From assembly GCF_000194625.1 (NCBI RefSeq), contig NC_015320.1:558001-622000 (forward strand): a stretch of DNA of 64,000 nt, in the 5' to 3' direction. The position numbers and the translations under genes are program-made. The stretch comes from Archaeoglobus veneficus SNP6. GTDB taxonomy: Archaea > Halobacteriota > Archaeoglobi > Archaeoglobales > Archaeoglobaceae. This document shows positions 1 to 7,664 of this stretch, one piece after another. The notes beneath the pieces were generated by a model that was not told the DNA's origin, did not search any database, and was given only the letters and a program-made list of their open reading frames with translations. Each line of letters begins with the position of its first letter. Positions within the stretch are counted from its first letter, which is position 1.

Positions 1-2
1 TG

Positions 3-347
3 TTCAATTATGTTTATGCAGATATTCTTACTCTCTTTGAGCCTGGAATGCTAGAGGAAATAATGACAGGATCTGTAGGGGGTATTCAATTTACTCAAGG
101 ATTTTTGTTGGGAGCCGCAATATTAATGGAGACTGCGATTGCTATGGTTCTCCTGTCCCGGGTATTGAAGTATAGAGCAAATCGCTGGGCAAACATCAGC
201 GCAGGTACAATACATACTGCTGCTGTTTCCTTATCAATGTTTCTTGGAACGCCGGCTCTTCACTATATGTTTTTTGGAACTATAGAAATTGCTTGTACTT
301 TGTTCATCATCTGGTATGCATGGACGTGGCCTAACCCTGAAGGTTAG
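3..347 (+). CDS. DUF6326-like membrane protein (5' truncated by window edge)
   Basis: The reading frame is open from base 3, so the start lies outside the window. The visible ~114 residues begin FNYVYADILTLFEPG and carry three hydrophobic stretches, consistent with a small multi-span inner-membrane protein of the DUF6326 type. No catalytic residues are visible and no function is known for the family. A similarly AT-rich membrane gene follows 38 bp downstream in the same direction, probably co-transcribed. Codon use is more AT-rich than the host genes further right, which suggests acquisition by transfer. Family assignment is from memory of the sequence pattern. Confidence 0.6.
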   Translation, partial: FNYVYADILTLFEPGMLEEIMTGSVGGIQFTQGFLLGAAILMETAIAMVLLSRVLKYRANRWANISAGTIHTAAVSLSMFLGTPALHYMFFGTIEIACTLFIIWYAWTWPNPEG

Positions 348-385
348 TCCTAATAACAAAACCTAACAAATTAGGAGGAATTGAA

Positions 386-1084
386 ATGAAAAGTCATATC
401 GCCGATATATCACTACGCAAAGCCGCAATAGTTGCAGGGTTCGGGTTACTATTCATGACAATAGCCGCTACCTTCGCTTATTTTTATGTTCTCTCGAACC
501 TTATTGTGCCGGGAGATGCAGCAACAACAGCAAATAATATTATGGCTAATGAGTTGCTATTCCGCACCGCTATTGATAGCTTTATAATCGTGGTTATTCT
601 TGATGTGGTGGTGGCTTGGGCACTTTATGTTTTACTCAAACCGGTAAACAAGAGTCTCTCGTTGCTTGCGGCGTGGTTTAGGTTGGTGTATGCCACTATT
701 TTTGGAATCTCATTGCATAATTTTTTCAGTGTTTTGCTACTTTTAAGTGGTGCTGACTACTTGACAGTATTTGAAACAGGTCAGTTGCATGCTCAGGTGA
801 TGTTATTTCTCAATGCGTTTAGCTATGGTTGGCTTATTGGATTGGTATTTTTCGGCCTTCATTTATCTGTCCTTGGTTATTTAGTTTTCAAGTCGGGCTA
901 TATCCCCAGAATTCTGGGCGTCTTGTTGATAATTGCAGGTTTTGGCTATCTAATAGATAGTTTTGCAAAATTTCTTTTTCCCAACTACGAAGCGACAATT
1001 GGCTTGTTTACGTTTATCGGGGAATTGCTATTTATGTTGTGGCTTTTGTTGAAAGGTGCAAAAATACCCGAAATGAAATCCTGA
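386..1084 (+). CDS. DUF4386-family membrane protein
   Basis: The 232-aa product has about six hydrophobic segments, and the opening residues MKSHIADISLRKAA followed by a long first span match the DUF4386 pattern. A strong Shine-Dalgarno, AGGAGG, lies 9-14 bp before the ATG and fixes the start. It follows the DUF6326-like gene and is probably in its operon. DUF4386 proteins have no established biochemical role. Base composition is AT-rich relative to the nearby host genes, as for the upstream gene, so both may be a transferred pair. It ends cleanly with a C-terminal KIPEMKS tail. Confidence 0.65.
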   Translation: MKSHIADISLRKAAIVAGFGLLFMTIAATFAYFYVLSNLIVPGDAATTANNIMANELLFRTAIDSFIIVVILDVVVAWALYVLLKPVNKSLSLLAAWFRLVYATIFGISLHNFFSVLLLLSGADYLTVFETGQLHAQVMLFLNAFSYGWLIGLVFFGLHLSVLGYLVFKSGYIPRILGVLLIIAGFGYLIDSFAKFLFPNYEATIGLFTFIGELLFMLWLLLKGAKIPEMKS

Positions 1085-1158
1085 AATTGATTCATTATAA
1101 CATTTGACAAAAACTATAGAAGAGAAAATGAACACATCTGAAAAATTGTATACGCAAA

Positions 1159-1248
1159 ATGACAGAACCGGTTATGGCATCTAATTTAATTAGAAAGGCA
1201 CTTAAAAAAGCCGTTGAGCGAGTAATTACCCATCACCTGTGTTATTGA
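1159..1248 (+). pseudogene. Relic of the C-terminal helix-turn-helix of a Bat-type regulator
   Basis: A 29-codon open frame contains ASNLIRKALKKAVERV, nearly the same as the end of the intact regulator at 2003-2560 (ASDLIRRALKKVVRMY). Nothing resembling the rest of such a protein is readable upstream in any frame, so this looks like the last recognition-helix segment of a decayed paralogue. A chance match is possible, but about 12 of 16 residues agree, including the LIR-ALKK core. Confidence 0.4.
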
Positions 1249-1277
1249 ATATTCAGTTTCAACTCAAAAGTAAAAAA

Positions 1278-1901
1278 TTAAAGTACGGCCTTCTTAAACT
1301 CTTCAAAGCCGATTGAGTCGATGAAATCTCCCAGTCTCTGACCATTCTTGGCGTTGGCCTTGTAGAATTCTATGATCTTTTCAACCAGCTTTTCTGCATC
1401 CTCTGGACTGACCTTTTCAGCCAGCACGTAGCCAATTCTTGGTTTTCTGCCAGCAGATCCACCGACGAATATCGTGTATCCGTCCTTTGTTCCCATCAGT
1501 CCTATGTCTCTGACGGCAGGCTCCGTGCATGAGTTGGAGCATCCAGCAATAGCAATCTTCAGCTTACCCGGCAACTCCATGCCGTCGAACTTCTTGAGTT
1601 TCTGCGCCATTTCAATGGTATTCTGCAGCCCCATTACGCAAAGGGTGTTACCTGGGCAGAACTTTATACTTCTAACGACCCTGCCAACAGCGTTCGCAAG
1701 CTTGACACCCATTTCATTGCACATCTCTTCGACTTTTTCGGGATCAACGCCAACTATGACCATTCTCTGGGATTCGCTGAACTTTATCAGACTAACTCCG
1801 TACTTTTCCAGCACTTCAGCTATCTTCTTTAACTCCTGCGGTGTCGTTATTGCTGCATCCAGCACTACCGCATAAGACCCATCTCTCTGCTTTATTGCCA
1901 T
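1278..1901 (-). CDS. Small siroheme sulfite/nitrite-reductase-like protein
   Basis: The 207-aa product has a ferredoxin-like half-domain (residues ~1-60, with a VSLIKFSESQRM segment) followed by a siroheme/[4Fe-4S] half-domain. The cluster motifs C-PGNTL-C (CX5C) and GCSNSC (CX3C) are both present. This is the minimal single-repeat form seen in archaea, roughly half the size of an assimilatory sulfite reductase; substrates of such short forms are mostly unproven. The longer upstream open frame (to 1976) would run through the palindromic operator and promoter, so the ATG at 1901 is preferred. It is divergent from the Bat-type regulator at 2003. Confidence 0.75.
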   Translation of the reverse strand: MAIKQRDGSYAVVLDAAITTPQELKKIAEVLEKYGVSLIKFSESQRMVIVGVDPEKVEEMCNEMGVKLANAVGRVVRSIKFCPGNTLCVMGLQNTIEMAQKLKKFDGMELPGKLKIAIAGCSNSCTEPAVRDIGLMGTKDGYTIFVGGSAGRKPRIGYVLAEKVSPEDAEKLVEKIIEFYKANAKNGQRLGDFIDSIGFEEFKKAVL

Positions 1902-1933
1902 GTTTTTGTAGCTTTCATTCGTGTGATTTAACA

Positions 1934-1959
1934 ATATTTTCGAACATGTTCGAAAATAT
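1934..1959. promoter_or_regulatory. 26-bp perfect palindromic operator between divergent genes
   Basis: Bases 1934-1959 read identically on both strands; the half-site is ATATTTTCGAACA. The site lies 33-58 bp upstream of the sulfite-reductase-like start (1901) and 44 bp upstream of the divergent regulator start (2003). It overlaps the AT-rich core promoter expected for the leftward gene. A perfect dyad of this length suggests a dimeric repressor or activator; the adjacent regulator is the obvious candidate. Confidence 0.7.
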
Positions 1960-2002
1960 ATTTTTAAGAATATCATTTGGAATTCTTGGCCGATAGTGTT
2001 AT

Positions 2003-2560
2003 ATGGGCAGCAGCGTACTTTTGCACGTGATCAGGGCTAAAATAAGAACTTCAACGCCAGAATGCTGCATAATACGAAAACACGGCGGATCACTCAGGTT
2101 TAAACACATCTGGATGGGAAACGAAGGAATAAAGGGCATAATCGACGTTAGATCGCCGGATGAAAGCAGAACGGTGGTAGTAGAAAATCACGAATGTTCT
2201 CTGGCTGTAGAGATACTTGATTCAGGAGTCATGGTCATTTCTGCTGAGGTCGAAAGGGATTCCGTGGTGTGGGTTCTGATCTGCAGCGGTGATGCGTTCA
2301 GAGAACTGATAACGAAATTAGAAGAATTAAATGTGGATTATGAGATAATATACAAAATAAAGTTCTCAGAAGATGAGGACGTGAGCTATAAAGAATATGA
2401 AATTCTTAAACTTGCGTTTGAAATGGGATTCTTCGAAAATCCAAGGCGTGTTAAGCTGGAGGATATTGCAAAAAGGCTTGGAATCTCCAAATCGACAGCG
2501 TCGGACTTAATTAGAAGGGCTCTGAAAAAAGTTGTGAGGATGTATCTTGAGTCAGTTTAG
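2003..2560 (+). CDS. Bat-type transcriptional regulator (HTH_10)
   Basis: The 185-aa product has an N-terminal ~110-residue sensor-like region rich in beta strands, then a C-terminal helix-turn-helix (residues ~135-183, with KLEDIAKRLGISKSTASDLI). This layout is that of haloarchaeal Bat/Bop-activator-like regulators. It is divergent from a siroheme reductase gene across a perfect palindrome, so it probably controls that gene and itself. The ligand is unknown. The start is uncertain: internal Mets at residues 38 (MGNEGIKG) and later are alternatives, and the first ~35 residues are not typical of the family. Confidence 0.65.
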   Translation: MGSSVLLHVIRAKIRTSTPECCIIRKHGGSLRFKHIWMGNEGIKGIIDVRSPDESRTVVVENHECSLAVEILDSGVMVISAEVERDSVVWVLICSGDAFRELITKLEELNVDYEIIYKIKFSEDEDVSYKEYEILKLAFEMGFFENPRRVKLEDIAKRLGISKSTASDLIRRALKKVVRMYLESV

Positions 2561-2664
2561 CGCTCGGTCAGCAATTTCTTCAGATCAGCCATCGCACAGT
2601 CTACCTGACTATTCAAAACCTAAAGGAAAAACTGAAACTTGAAAAAGAAAATGAAAAAAACTGT

Positions 2665-3246
2665 TTAGTATTCTTCGCACTTTATCTGGAAGTAATTCCT
2701 CGGATGCTTGCATGACGGACATTCTTCAGGCGGCTCAGTGCCATAGTGGACGTAACCGCACTTTCTACACACCCAGTAAACTTCTTTGTCTTTCTTGAAT
2801 AAAGTACCGGCCTCAAGTTCATTGAGCAGCTTCTTAAAGCGCTCTTCGTGGTGTTCCTCAGCCTTAGCAATGGCTCTCAAACGCTCGGCCACTTCTGGAA
2901 AGCCTTCCTCTTCCGCCACATTTGCAAACTCAGGATACATCTTCGTGTGCTCGTAGTTCTCTCCACCAATCGCCGCCTTCAGGTTTTCTACTGTAGTTCC
3001 AAAAGCTATTGGCGCTTCCGCCTCAACGATCACAGCATCAATTTTCTCGCCGGTTTTCTCCATTATTTCGAAGATCATCTGGTAGAGGGCCTTGGCATGT
3101 TCCCTCTCGTTTTCAGCCGTTATTTGAAAAATCTCCGAGATCTGCTCATACCCTTCCTTCTTTGCAACCTTCGCATAGAAGGTGTACCTGTTCCTTGCCT
3201 GGCTTTCTCCAATAAAGGCCTTTACGAGATTCTTTATTGTTTTCAT
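2665..3246 (-). CDS. rbr: Rubrerythrin
   Basis: The 193-aa product is a complete rubrerythrin, a cytoplasmic peroxide reductase. Residues 1-145 form the diiron four-helix domain with the ligand motifs [15 protein letters not shown] and EEHHEERF. The C-terminal rubredoxin domain binds one Fe through CRKCG and CPSCKH. It is followed by a peroxiredoxin gene upstream in the same direction (3351-3998), forming an oxidative-stress pair as expected in a strict anaerobe. A TATA-like AT tract (TTTATAAAAT, minus strand near 3336) precedes the gene, so it may have its own promoter. Confidence 0.95.
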   Translation of the reverse strand: MKTIKNLVKAFIGESQARNRYTFYAKVAKKEGYEQISEIFQITAENEREHAKALYQMIFEIMEKTGEKIDAVIVEAEAPIAFGTTVENLKAAIGGENYEHTKMYPEFANVAEEEGFPEVAERLRAIAKAEEHHEERFKKLLNELEAGTLFKKDKEVYWVCRKCGYVHYGTEPPEECPSCKHPRNYFQIKCEEY

Positions 3247-3350
3247 ACTACCACCTCCATTTTATTACAGCAAACGACTTTTCCAACTCGAGTCTCCACA
3301 ATTGGGCTTCACCCAATTCTGCTTATTATTAATTAAAAATTTTATAAAAA

Positions 3351-3998
3351 CTATTCATCCACAGCTTTGTAGCAGAACCACCAGTCAAAACATTCGTACT
3401 TCTTCGGCCTCTCTTTGGCTTCATCTTCGCTTGTTGGCGGTGGGACTATCACCTTATCCCCGATCAACTCGTTGTTGGGCCAGTTAGCCGGTAATGCTAC
3501 TCCTTTCTCGCTGCTAACCTGTAAGGCGGTCAGTAGTCTCAGTATCTCATCTATGTTCCTGCCAACGGAAAGCGGATAGTAGAGGATTGCTCTGATTATC
3601 CCTTTCGGATCGATTATGAATACTGCTCTAACTGTCTGAGATTCTGCGGCTTCTGGATGCAGCATTCCGAAGAGTTTTGCGATTCTGCCAGTGTTATCGG
3701 CTATGATAGGAAACGGAATCTCGACACCTAATTTTTCTTTTATCCACTCGACCCACTTTATGTGGGAAAACACCTGGTCGATGGACAAACCGATTAGTTC
3801 TGCATTTTTTTCCTTAAATTCCTCATATCTTTTGGCAAAAGCGACGAATTCGGTGGTGCACACGGGGGTAAAGTCTGCGGGATGGCTGAACAGTACAACC
3901 CACTTACCTTCATAATCCTCTGGAAAATCTATCACACCTTTCGTAGTCTGTGCCTTAAATTCTGGCGCTCTATCTCCTATTAGGGGGATGCCCTCCAT
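3351..3998 (-). CDS. Archaeal peroxiredoxin (Prx6/AhpC-TSA family)
   Basis: The 215-aa protein reduces H2O2 and organic peroxides in the cytoplasm. The peroxidatic cysteine is in the [13 protein letters not shown] motif (about residue 47), and two extra Cys lie in the C-terminal tail ([11 protein letters not shown]), as in archaeal decameric peroxiredoxins where the tail Cys act in resolution. Length fits the family. The ATG at 3998 (MEGIPLIG) is preferred over one three codons earlier. It is upstream of and co-oriented with rubrerythrin. Confidence 0.92.
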   Translation of the reverse strand: MEGIPLIGDRAPEFKAQTTKGVIDFPEDYEGKWVVLFSHPADFTPVCTTEFVAFAKRYEEFKEKNAELIGLSIDQVFSHIKWVEWIKEKLGVEIPFPIIADNTGRIAKLFGMLHPEAAESQTVRAVFIIDPKGIIRAILYYPLSVGRNIDEILRLLTALQVSSEKGVALPANWPNNELIGDKVIVPPPTSEDEAKERPKKYECFDWWFCYKAVDE

Positions 3999-4208
3999 AC
4001 AACACACTTATTATCACCATGATTAATATGGTCTTCAAAACATATAAAGCTATCGACCACCATTCAGAAATGTACAAAATGTTTATATGTGTGTTATTTA
4101 TTTGAGATTCGACCCGACTTAGTCACCGTGACATATTCTATGACACGAAACCTGAAAAACATACGTGTGTAATTCGAAAAACACAAGCATTCAGCTGCCT
4201 TGGAATAA

Positions 4209-4589
4209 TTAGTACAGGACAAAGTGAATGTTCCTTAAAGCCATTTTGGATAATTTTCGAAAAAACCATGCGGGGGGAGGGATTTGAACCCTCGGACCCC
4301 TACGGGACTGGCCCCTCAAGCCAGCGCCTTTTCCTGACTCGGCAACCCCCGCGACAGCGGAAACGTCAGATATCGGCGAAAGCACGATAGCGACAGGCTG
4401 AATGCCTCGGCGAATCTCTGTAATCAGTTTATCAATGAATTTCGAGATGTTTTCTGTATTATTGTGCAACCATTTATAATTTTCTTCGGATACTGTTATA
4501 TGCAATCTCGGCCTGTTGCGCTTCGTTCGCCGATTGGAGCCCGCTGATGATGATTTGTTTTGTCCGGACACTTGTGTATTTGTGCTCAT
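4209..4589 (-). CDS. Int(N): RHH-like N-terminal piece of the element 1 integrase
   Basis: Residues 1-93 (4310-4589) are viral; the remaining 33 residues are read through the 3' half of tRNA-Leu and host flank. Residues ~27-60 (RPRLHITVSEENYKW, then NISKFIDKLITEI) show the beta-strand plus two-helix pattern of ribbon-helix-helix proteins. After excision, residue 93 continues directly into Int(C) at 17612 with no frame change (280 nt + 866 nt = 382 codons including stop), giving a 381-aa integrase. A minus-strand TTTAAACC near 4632 may be its TATA box. In the integrated state this gene lies upstream of and on the same strand as the tRNA. Confidence 0.75.
   Translation of the reverse strand: MSTNTQVSGQNKSSSAGSNRRTKRNRPRLHITVSEENYKWLHNNTENISKFIDKLITEIRRGIQPVAIVLSPISDVSAVAGVAESGKGAGLRGQSRRGPRVQIPPPAWFFRKLSKMALRNIHFVLY
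4269..4352 (-). tRNA. tRNA-Leu(GAG), reconstituted at attL of element 1
   Basis: On the minus strand a complete cloverleaf is visible: acceptor GCGGGGG / CCCCCGC with discriminator A, a D arm, an anticodon stem CTGGC/GCCAG with loop TTGAGGG (anticodon GAG), a long variable arm typical of tRNA-Leu, and a T arm with GGTTCAAATC. No CCA is encoded. The 5' half (4310-4352) is the att core shared with 17613-17655. The sequence immediately 5' of the tRNA therefore belongs to the provirus, and the native upstream flank lies 13 kb away at 17656. Confidence 0.95.
4310..4352. repeat. attL core of element 1
   Basis: These 43 bp are identical to 17613-17655. They are the 5' half of tRNA-Leu(GAG), from the first base through the anticodon loop. 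The flanks differ immediately outside the repeat (CT versus CA on the left, GAC versus TTG on the right), which defines the crossover segment. The same 43 bp are read in frame by the integrase. Confidence 0.92.
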
Positions 4590-4633
4590 GGTTACTGTTT
4601 ATGAAGCTTATGGTACTTAAACCCTGGATAGGT

Positions 4634-4882
4634 TTAAATGGTTTTCCGTGCCTTCTCGTACTGTTTTATCAGGTACTGGATAACCTTGTCGTAGCTCAAT
4701 CTTACGCCAATTTCCTTTTCTATGTCCTCTTTGATCCTGTCCAGAGGCCTTAAGGCCTCTATCATGTGCTGGATAGCGCGGTTATAGCTCAGGTTTTTCA
4801 TTCCGGTATCTTCCTCAATCTTTTCCTTAATTTTATCAAGATCCTGGAGCGTTTTCATGGTTACAGATATGCCGAAACTCAT
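4634..4882 (-). CDS. Small RHH-like protein with two repeated helical units
   Basis: The 82-aa product begins MSFGISVTMKTLQDLDKIKE. Two similar segments, LDKIKEKIEEDTGMKNLSYNRAIQHMIEAL and a second starting LDRIKEDIEKEIGVRLSYDK, suggest internal duplication of a helix-hairpin unit. The first is preceded by a short beta-like strand (GISVTM), as in RHH DNA-binding proteins. The start at 4882 shares bases with the stop of the upstream 36-aa ORF (TAATG), indicating translational coupling. It sits next to int(N) at the left end of the provirus. The function is probably DNA binding, but not proven. Confidence 0.65.
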   Translation of the reverse strand: MSFGISVTMKTLQDLDKIKEKIEEDTGMKNLSYNRAIQHMIEALRPLDRIKEDIEKEIGVRLSYDKVIQYLIKQYEKARKTI

Positions 4883-4992
4883 TAAAACCACCACAGGAAG
4901 ACTATTTTATTGAGTACTGAGATTGACGCCATTTTCAGACTTACACAAAATCCAAAGCCAATACATTGAGCATCTACAACCAGAATCTTCAT
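4882..4992 (-). CDS. Tiny 36-aa ORF coupled to the RHH-like gene
   Basis: The ORF starts at the ATG whose complement is 4990-4992, just after a strong Shine-Dalgarno (GGAGGT, complement of 4997-5002). It ends TAA overlapping the next ATG at 4882. The predicted peptide begins MKILVVDAQCIGFGF and ends in a hydrophobic LWWF. The ribosome-binding site and exact coupling are the main support. No family is recognised; it could be a leader peptide that couples translation of the downstream gene. Confidence 0.45.
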   Translation of the reverse strand: MKILVVDAQCIGFGFCVSLKMASISVLNKIVFLWWF

Positions 4993-5072
4993 AACCTACC
5001 TCCTTATCAAATATAACCAAACTTCACGGGATCTTGCACAGCTCCTGCAACCTGTTATAAGTCTTGATCTTA

Positions 5073-5756
5073 TCATCCATAATGCTCCGTTATCCTCTTT
5101 ACCTCGCCGGCCCTGATTACGCGATATTCGCCGTTTTTGTGATTGTACTCAAGGACGTCGTGCTCCGCGAGAGAAGCGTTAAGCTCCTGGAAGTTGGGTA
5201 TGAAACGCTCGATATACTTGATATCCTGCGGAATGAACCAGCGGAAGATATACGTCCTATCACACTGGCTCCAAACAAGCTTTGAAAACTCCTGGATCCT
5301 CTGCGTTGTGAATACCATGCTCAGGCCCTTACCTCTTCCCTCACGGACAAACAGCTCGATGATAGGTTCAAGGTTCCACTGACTGGCGAGGTGGTGAGCC
5401 TCTTCAACTATAACGACTCTGTTACGGTCATTGTAGTAGATAACCTCCAGGAGCTGTAGGTACTGCTGCTTTAACTCATCAGTAAGTGTTCGCTCCGTCG
5501 GCCTGATAACCAGGTAATCTTTAGACAGCACCCTGAACCAGTTATAAGCCGTGCTTGGCATAACCTTAACTTCGTGGACGTCCTTCATTGCTGTCAGGCC
5601 GCGGAGGTTATCGCTCTTTGTGTCCAGGACGATGAAACGCCTGCGGAGCCTGCGGAGTTCCTCGCAGATGTAGCCTGTGAAATAGCTCTTACCGGAGCCT
5701 GTAACTCCGGCAATAAGCCAGCGGAAATTATGCGGAAAGTCTATTTTCGCCGGCAT
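5073..5756 (-). CDS. HerA/FtsK-like genome-packaging ATPase
   Basis: The 227-aa product is a compact P-loop ATPase: Walker A GVTGSGKS at residues ~18-25, Walker B VVIVEEAHH at ~113-121 (the EE pair fits the FtsK/HerA superfamily), and a sensor-like MVFTTQR at ~150. Its size and minimal architecture match the A32-like packaging ATPases of PRD1/STIV-lineage viruses, which pump DNA into preformed capsids. Its presence with the double-jelly-roll-like capsid gene at 11665 is the diagnostic pair for that lineage. It overlaps the 5728-6183 membrane-protein gene by 29 bp in the same operon. Confidence 0.82.
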   Translation of the reverse strand: MPAKIDFPHNFRWLIAGVTGSGKSYFTGYICEELRRLRRRFIVLDTKSDNLRGLTAMKDVHEVKVMPSTAYNWFRVLSKDYLVIRPTERTLTDELKQQYLQLLEVIYYNDRNRVVIVEEAHHLASQWNLEPIIELFVREGRGKGLSMVFTTQRIQEFSKLVWSQCDRTYIFRWFIPQDIKYIERFIPNFQELNASLAEHDVLEYNHKNGEYRVIRAGEVKRITEHYG

Positions 5757-6183
5757 GCTCTTCCTGGTTCTCTTCTTTAGGCTTCGCTCTCGCCTTAACC
5801 TGCTCTATCTTCATGTATGCGATAGCTCCGACCATCGTCCCTGCAGCGAGCAGGCCGAGAAGCGGATGGTCAGCCGGAAGCTGCGGAACGTAGTAATCGA
5901 TTACCTTAACGACGGCCTCACCGAACCCAATTTCTGATATCTCCTCCGGCCTTACCTTGTCGCTCTCCTTGATCTCGACTTCGTACTTCTCGCCGGTTAT
6001 CGTGATGATCCTGTTGATCAGAAACGCCGTTCCTCTGTCGATAACCTGAGCGAACGGCTTTAACGCCTCTTCAGTCCTAACCTCCTGCTGGTCAGCAGCC
6101 TGTTCCACAGGCTGGAGCTGCTCGGCTCCAGGCTGCGGCTGCTGGCCTGAGATTATAAACTCCTGAGTTAGATCCTCACCCAT
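5728..6183 (-). CDS. Viral protein with one C-terminal membrane span
   Basis: The 151-aa product has a Gln/Glu/Pro-rich, probably disordered N-terminus (residues 1-40), a central charged region, and a hydrophobic helix HPLLGLLAAGTMVGAIAYM near residues 110-128, followed by a basic-acidic tail. It could be a virion membrane protein or an anchor for the packaging ATPase, whose gene overlaps it downstream. The start overlaps the stop of the upstream 46-aa ORF (GGATGGGTGA), implying coupled translation. No family is recognised. Confidence 0.65.
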   Translation of the reverse strand: MGEDLTQEFIISGQQPQPGAEQLQPVEQAADQQEVRTEEALKPFAQVIDRGTAFLINRIITITGEKYEVEIKESDKVRPEEISEIGFGEAVVKVIDYYVPQLPADHPLLGLLAAGTMVGAIAYMKIEQVKARAKPKEENQEEHAGENRLSA

Positions 6184-6316
6184 CCCTATCCAGCCTCCTG
6201 ATTACAAAATCAATTTCCAGGTCCTCAATAACCAGCTTACCTTTCAGGCCTCCGCTCTTCAGCTTCTCGGTCTTGATGCCGAGCTGATTCATCAGCGCAG
6301 TGATGATCGGGTTCAT
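6176..6316 (-). CDS. 46-aa viral ORF
   Basis: The frame starts at the ATG complementary to 6314-6316 and ends TGA at 6176, overlapping both neighbours by 4-8 bp in the tightly packed operon. The peptide begins MNPIITALMNQLGIKTEKLK and ends with the charged DFVIRRLDRDG. It fills an otherwise unexplained gap between two operon genes, which is the best support for it being real. No function can be assigned. Confidence 0.5.
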   Translation of the reverse strand: MNPIITALMNQLGIKTEKLKSGGLKGKLVIEDLEIDFVIRRLDRDG

Positions 6317-6720
6317 GGGTATTCATCTCCGAAGTGATGAAAGCCAGGCTGGCCCTCATCCTTCTCCTGCTCAGGTTCTACCTTCCTCGCAAACAGCTTC
6401 AGATAGGCGATGTATGCCAGCGATGCAACTGCTCCGAGAACCAGAAGGATATTTACGGCCCTTCTCAGCCTGGACTTTTTCGGTGGCTCCTGCTGCTGTG
6501 GTGGCTGTGGCTGTGGTGCCGGCTTGCTGTCCAGGATGGGTTCGCCGGCGACGTCCCTGGTCAGGTCGGCAGGTTCATCATTCTGCTGCGGAGGTTCATC
6601 ATTCGCGGCAGGCTCAGGCTCTACCTCCTTAACCTTATATCTCTTGCATTTCGGACATTGCGGCCTTTTCGCGTTGCTTTCCCAGACATGGCCACAGTTC
6701 AAACATTCATACACAGTCAT
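6313..6720 (-). CDS. Zinc-ribbon membrane protein
   Basis: The 135-aa product starts with a zinc ribbon: CLNCGH and CPKCKRYK, four cysteines in residues 5-25. A long Pro/Gln/Glu-rich linker follows (residues ~30-80), then one membrane span (residues ~91-108, VNILLVLGAVASLAYIAYL), and a short charged tail. The start MTVYECLNCGH at 6720 is preferred over the open frame to 6753. The layout of a cytoplasmic zinc ribbon with a C-terminal anchor suggests a membrane-tethered binding protein of the virus. No known family. Confidence 0.65.
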   Translation of the reverse strand: MTVYECLNCGHVWESNAKRPQCPKCKRYKVKEVEPEPAANDEPPQQNDEPADLTRDVAGEPILDSKPAPQPQPPQQQEPPKKSRLRRAVNILLVLGAVASLAYIAYLKLFARKVEPEQEKDEGQPGFHHFGDEYP

Positions 6721-6786
6721 GCCATCACCGGATGAAATTTTCAAGCTCATCATCTTAAATGATGAATAGCGAAAGGTTATGTTTCA

Positions 6787-6996
6787 TCATGCTATCTCTA
6801 TATGGTTGTCAGGTGGGAGCTCCTCAGGCTCTTCCTCTTCGCAGTCTTCCACGACGCCGATGAGATTGTCCAGGTAAAAGTGAAAGTGGAAGCCCTGGTT
6901 ACAGAGGAGGTACCACTCGGTAATGCAACCGGCGATAAATCCAAGGCCGAAGAATGCGAGCAGCCAGGAGACTTCGATCACTCTGAGGCCTCCCAT
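6787..6996 (-). CDS. Small membrane protein with acidic tail
   Basis: The 69-aa product has one strong hydrophobic segment (SWLLAFFGLGFIAGCITEWYLL, residues ~10-31) and a very acidic C-terminal tail (CEEEEPEELPPDN). Its start overlaps the end of the 6978-7661 gene by 19 bp. It belongs to the leftward provirus operon and is probably a virion or cell-membrane component. No family is recognised. Confidence 0.55.
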   Translation of the reverse strand: MGGLRVIEVSWLLAFFGLGFIAGCITEWYLLCNQGFHFHFYLDNLIGVVEDCEEEEPEELPPDNHIEIA

Positions 6997-7661
6997 GGAG
7001 TTCCTATAACCTCTACCTCCTGTCGGAGCCTCTGCCTGGCTTCCTCACTGAGGGAATAGTCATGTTGCTTGACCAGTACGAGCCTCTTACCTCCTCTTCC
7101 TGGTGATGTTTCCTGGATGAGCTCAGCATCAAAATCGACGTACCTTGAATAAACGTGCATCAGCAACCTCGCATCAGGTGGGTGTATTTTCATTCCGAGT
7201 TCGCCGGCAATCTCTATAATCTCTTTATAGGTGCTCCTCTCCGGCAGCCTGGCGTATATCTCCTTAACCCTCTGATAATCCAACCTCCTGCTCCTGGTCC
7301 ATTTACCGTCCATTTCCTGTCTGAGATACAGGAACCTGCCATCAACGGCATATTTGAAGTGGCCGGCATCTATCCAGGTTAGTTTGGTTTCTTCCTCAGG
7401 CTCGGCCTCAGACTCCTCTTTACTTCCGTTGGATTCCAACGGATAAATAGAATCAGTTTTATGCACTTCTTCTGTGATTCTCTTCTCCAGGAACGCAAGG
7501 ATTTCATATATTGCCTTTATCTCTCTAACCGTGAGTTCGGTATCTCCAACCTTTACCCCTACAAATTCACCCTCCTTATAGAAAATATCCACGTACAGCC
7601 CGTTATCTTCCTCATTCTCCTTCCAGTAATACCTCTCCATACTAACCAGGTGTTCTATCAT
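6978..7661 (-). CDS. Viral protein of unknown function, 227 aa
   Basis: The ATG at 7661 is preceded by GGAGGG about 10 bp upstream, which decides the start over the internal Met at codon 8. Residues 1-80 and 100-227 look like two small alpha/beta domains joined by an acidic linker (KEESEAEPEEET). The C-terminal half contains helix-turn-helix-like text (STYKEIIEIAGELGMKIHPPDARLL), which could bind DNA. It lies between the RHH-coiled-coil gene and small membrane genes in the leftward operon. Confidence 0.6.
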   Translation of the reverse strand: MIEHLVSMERYYWKENEEDNGLYVDIFYKEGEFVGVKVGDTELTVREIKAIYEILAFLEKRITEEVHKTDSIYPLESNGSKEESEAEPEEETKLTWIDAGHFKYAVDGRFLYLRQEMDGKWTRSRRLDYQRVKEIYARLPERSTYKEIIEIAGELGMKIHPPDARLLMHVYSRYVDFDAELIQETSPGRGGKRLVLVKQHDYSLSEEARQRLRQEVEVIGTPWEASE

Positions 7662-7664
7662 ACA

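Noticed and set aside
6300-6769. Three plus-strand frames opposite the zinc-ribbon gene.
   Set aside because: Cys/Trp/Leu-rich text typical of an antisense shadow; the minus-strand gene has a clear domain order and operon spacing.
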